In this document: positions 6,180 to 7,243 of the stretch, piece by piece | Layout: every line of letters starts with the position of its first letter | Numbering within the stretch: position 1 is the first letter of the stretch | DNA from: a bacterium | Lineage (GTDB): Bacteria; Krumholzibacteriota; Krumholzibacteriia; LZORAL124-64-63 | Assembly: GCA_030591105.1 (NCBI GenBank) | Contig: JAUVBS010000097.1 | Span: 1-7,243, forward strand | DNA length: 7,243 nucleotides | Direction of reading: 5' to 3' | Program-made: the position numbers and the translations under genes | Notes under the pieces: generated by a model | The model's input: only the letters and a program-made list of their open reading frames with translations | Told to the model about the DNA's origin: nothing | Database searches by the model: none

Positions 6180-6491
6180 ATGAACGACGTGAGGGTCTTC
6201 CGGGGCCATCTGGTGGCCGACCTCGTTCTGCCGCATGCCCGCAGCCTCAAGGATCGGCGCAAGCCTTTACAGGCGCTTGTCCAGCGCCTGCGCAACCAGG
6301 GTCTCGCGGTGGCACAGGTGGGCCCGCCTGATCTTATCCAGCGTGCGTATCTGGCGATCGCTGCCGTATCCGGAGACGAAGGGCAGTTGCAGGCGCTACT
6401 CGATGGTGCCGAACGGATCATCTTCGCTTCGGGTTTCGAGGTCGCCGATCTGCGTCGCGACGTGACCAGCGACCATTTCCGTACACCTTAG
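6180..6491 (+). CDS. DUF503 (YlxP-like) family protein
   Basis: A 103-residue protein matching the small DUF503 family (PF04456; usually about 90-100 residues). Family hallmarks seen are an opening beta strand, then LPHARSLKDRRKPLQALVQRL (17-37, the SLKDRR motif), VAQVGPPDLIQRAYLAIAAVSGD (44-66, the AEVGDQDLWQRA-like strand-helix) and a helix ending GAERII (76-81). B. subtilis YlxP is encoded in the nusA-infB-rbfA region and is thought to assist ribosome or RNA biology, though its biochemical role is not settled to my knowledge. I chose the ATG at 6180 because an upstream GTG at 6090 would put the coding start through the terminator hairpin. No strong ribosome site is visible. It stands outside translation-factor genes here, 98 nt after the protease gene and 81 nt before the cyclase gene. 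Confidence 0.8.
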   Translation: MNDVRVFRGHLVADLVLPHARSLKDRRKPLQALVQRLRNQGLAVAQVGPPDLIQRAYLAIAAVSGDEGQLQALLDGAERIIFASGFEVADLRRDVTSDHFRTP

Positions 6492-6492
6492 T

Positions 6493-6517
6493 CCGGATTA
6501 TTCAGGAATGATCCCGG
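6493..6517 (+). other. Intergenic hairpin after the DUF503 gene
   Basis: CCGG-ATTATTC can pair with GAATGAT-C-CCGG (one bulged C and one G-U), leaving a very tight loop. The heptamer GTCCGGA also occurs twice around it (6491-6497 and 6523-6529). Because GTCCGGA and TCCGGAC are reverse complements, an outer stem of 6491-6497 with 6524-6530 is possible too. There is no U-tract, so it is at best a weak or Rho-assisted stop, or an mRNA processing element. Confidence 0.3.
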
Positions 6518-6572
6518 CTATTGTCCGGACCGTCTGTCACCGATTCCCCGCCGAAAGTGCAACCGACCGGTT

Positions 6573-7202
6573 ATGCGCGTGATCGATCTCAGCCACACCA
6601 TCGTTTCCGGTATGGAGCAGTACCCCGGAGACGACCAGCCGTTGCGTCTGCTGAGGCGGACCGAACACGGACCGGCGAACCACATGTCGTCCTCTCTCGA
6701 GTTCGGTTGCCACGTCGGGACCCACATCGACACACCGTTACATTTCCGCGCCGGCGAGCCGGGTCTCGACGCGCTGCCGCTGGACGCCTGCTGGGGGCGG
6801 GCCCGGGTGGTCGACACCCCCGCTGGCCAGCGGCCCGGGGCGTTGTCGGCCGGCTCGCTAGACACGCTGGATCTGAAGAATCTCGACTTTCTGCTCTTTC
6901 GCACCGGCTGGGAGCGGCACTGGGGTACGCCGCGCTACTATCAAGAGTGGCCGTACCTCGCTGCTGAGCTGGCTAGTGTGGTGGCCAAGGCCGGGTTGAA
7001 GGGCGTCGGTCTGGACAGCCCGAGTCTCGATGCGCTCGGTGGGTACGAGGCCCACGATCTCTGTGCCGCGGCGGGAATGATCAACATCGAGAACCTGGCC
7101 AATCTTACTGCGTTACCCGACGAGCCCTTTACACTACTGGTATTACCGTTGAAACTGGCCGGCTGTGAGGCTTCGCCGGTCCGGGCGGCGGCATTGATCT
7201 AG
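6573..7202 (+). CDS. Cyclase family metal-dependent hydrolase (KynB-like)
   Basis: A 209-residue protein matching the cyclase/arylformamidase family (PF04199; KynB about 210 residues). The start IDLSHTIVSGMEQYPGD (4-20) is the family opening. The metal-binding motif HVGTHIDTPLHF (47-58) provides His47, His51 and Asp53. GVGLDSPSLD (144-153), His161, NIENLANL (171-178, with Glu173) and the closing LVLPLKLAGCEASPVRAAAL (189-208) are in the expected order. KynB hydrolyses N-formylkynurenine in tryptophan breakdown; other members act on isatin, cyclic imides or polyketide-like substrates. With no kynurenine-pathway gene visible, substrate is undetermined. The ATG at 6573 fits the family start exactly, though no clear ribosome site precedes it. 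Probably transcribed with the DUF503 gene (81-nt gap) and with the gene starting 16 nt downstream. Confidence 0.87.
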   Translation: MRVIDLSHTIVSGMEQYPGDDQPLRLLRRTEHGPANHMSSSLEFGCHVGTHIDTPLHFRAGEPGLDALPLDACWGRARVVDTPAGQRPGALSAGSLDTLDLKNLDFLLFRTGWERHWGTPRYYQEWPYLAAELASVVAKAGLKGVGLDSPSLDALGGYEAHDLCAAAGMINIENLANLTALPDEPFTLLVLPLKLAGCEASPVRAAALI

Positions 7203-7218
7203 CCGGGATTCGGAAGAT

Positions 7219-7243
7219 ATGAACGAACTACTAACACTACTAA
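7219..7243 (+). CDS. 5' end of a further gene, unidentified
   Basis: An ATG at 7219 opens a frame (MNELLTLL) that is still open at the window end. GGAAG at 7212-7216 is a close ribosome site, and the ATG lies 16 nt after the cyclase stop, fitting an operon. Eight codons are too few to identify a product. Four of them are the Leu codon CTA, which is unusual against the CTG/CTC preference of neighbouring genes. Confidence 0.45.

Noticed and set aside
1..7243. CRISPR array, tRNA/rRNA, insertion sequence or phage elements
   Set aside because: No regularly spaced repeats, no clover-leaf or rRNA-like sequence, no transposase or integrase motifs, and no terminal inverted repeats with target duplications were seen.

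Overview
The window reads as chromosomal DNA from a GC-rich, diderm (Gram-negative type) bacterium. Four products look exported or membrane-linked to a two-membrane envelope: a lipoprotein lytic transglycosylase, a small outer-membrane beta-barrel, a lipoprotein asparaginase-type hydrolase and a secreted metalloprotease. The protease ends in a FlgD-like/Por-type C-terminal domain with the motif YPNPFNP, which is typical of the FCB superphylum and its uncultured high-GC relatives (Krumholzibacteriota, Eisenbacteria, Latescibacterota and similar groups). That placement is inferred from one protein style plus base composition and has not been tested.

Layout: the left 4 kb is a co-directional minus-strand series read from right to left. 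It runs from an MltF-like lytic transglycosylase (2278-3996), through a TSUP (TauE/SafE) permease (1489-2247) and an outer-membrane beta-barrel protein (716-1414), to an Ntn-type isoaspartyl peptidase/asparaginase whose C-terminus lies beyond base 1 (1-696). Gaps are 30, 74 and 19 nt, with no convincing terminator between them, so one transcript or two nested ones is plausible. A 291-nt divergent region (3997-4287) then separates this series from the plus-strand genes.

On the plus strand, a 597-residue secreted MXAN_6640-type putative metalloprotease (4288-6081) has a good extended -10 promoter and a leader of about 120 nt with dyads. It is closed by a strong 13-bp hairpin (6096-6128). A DUF503 (YlxP-like) small protein (6180-6491) follows, then a KynB-like metal-dependent cyclase/hydrolase (6573-7202), and the first eight codons of a further gene at the right edge.

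How the genes may work together: the minus-strand set is envelope-centred, with peptidoglycan cleavage, anion or organosulfonate transport, an outer-membrane barrel and an isoaspartyl/N-acyl-asparagine hydrolase predicted to be lipid-anchored. This is an inference from gene order. The protease looks like an independent monocistronic secretion cargo. The DUF503 and cyclase genes look like housekeeping or catabolic genes. I see no CRISPR array, tRNA, rRNA, transposase or integrase. Nothing here is plainly a new system. The less ordinary points are the lipoprotein-type asparaginase beside a barrel protein, the structured leader of the protease, and DUF503 outside its usual translation-gene neighbourhood.
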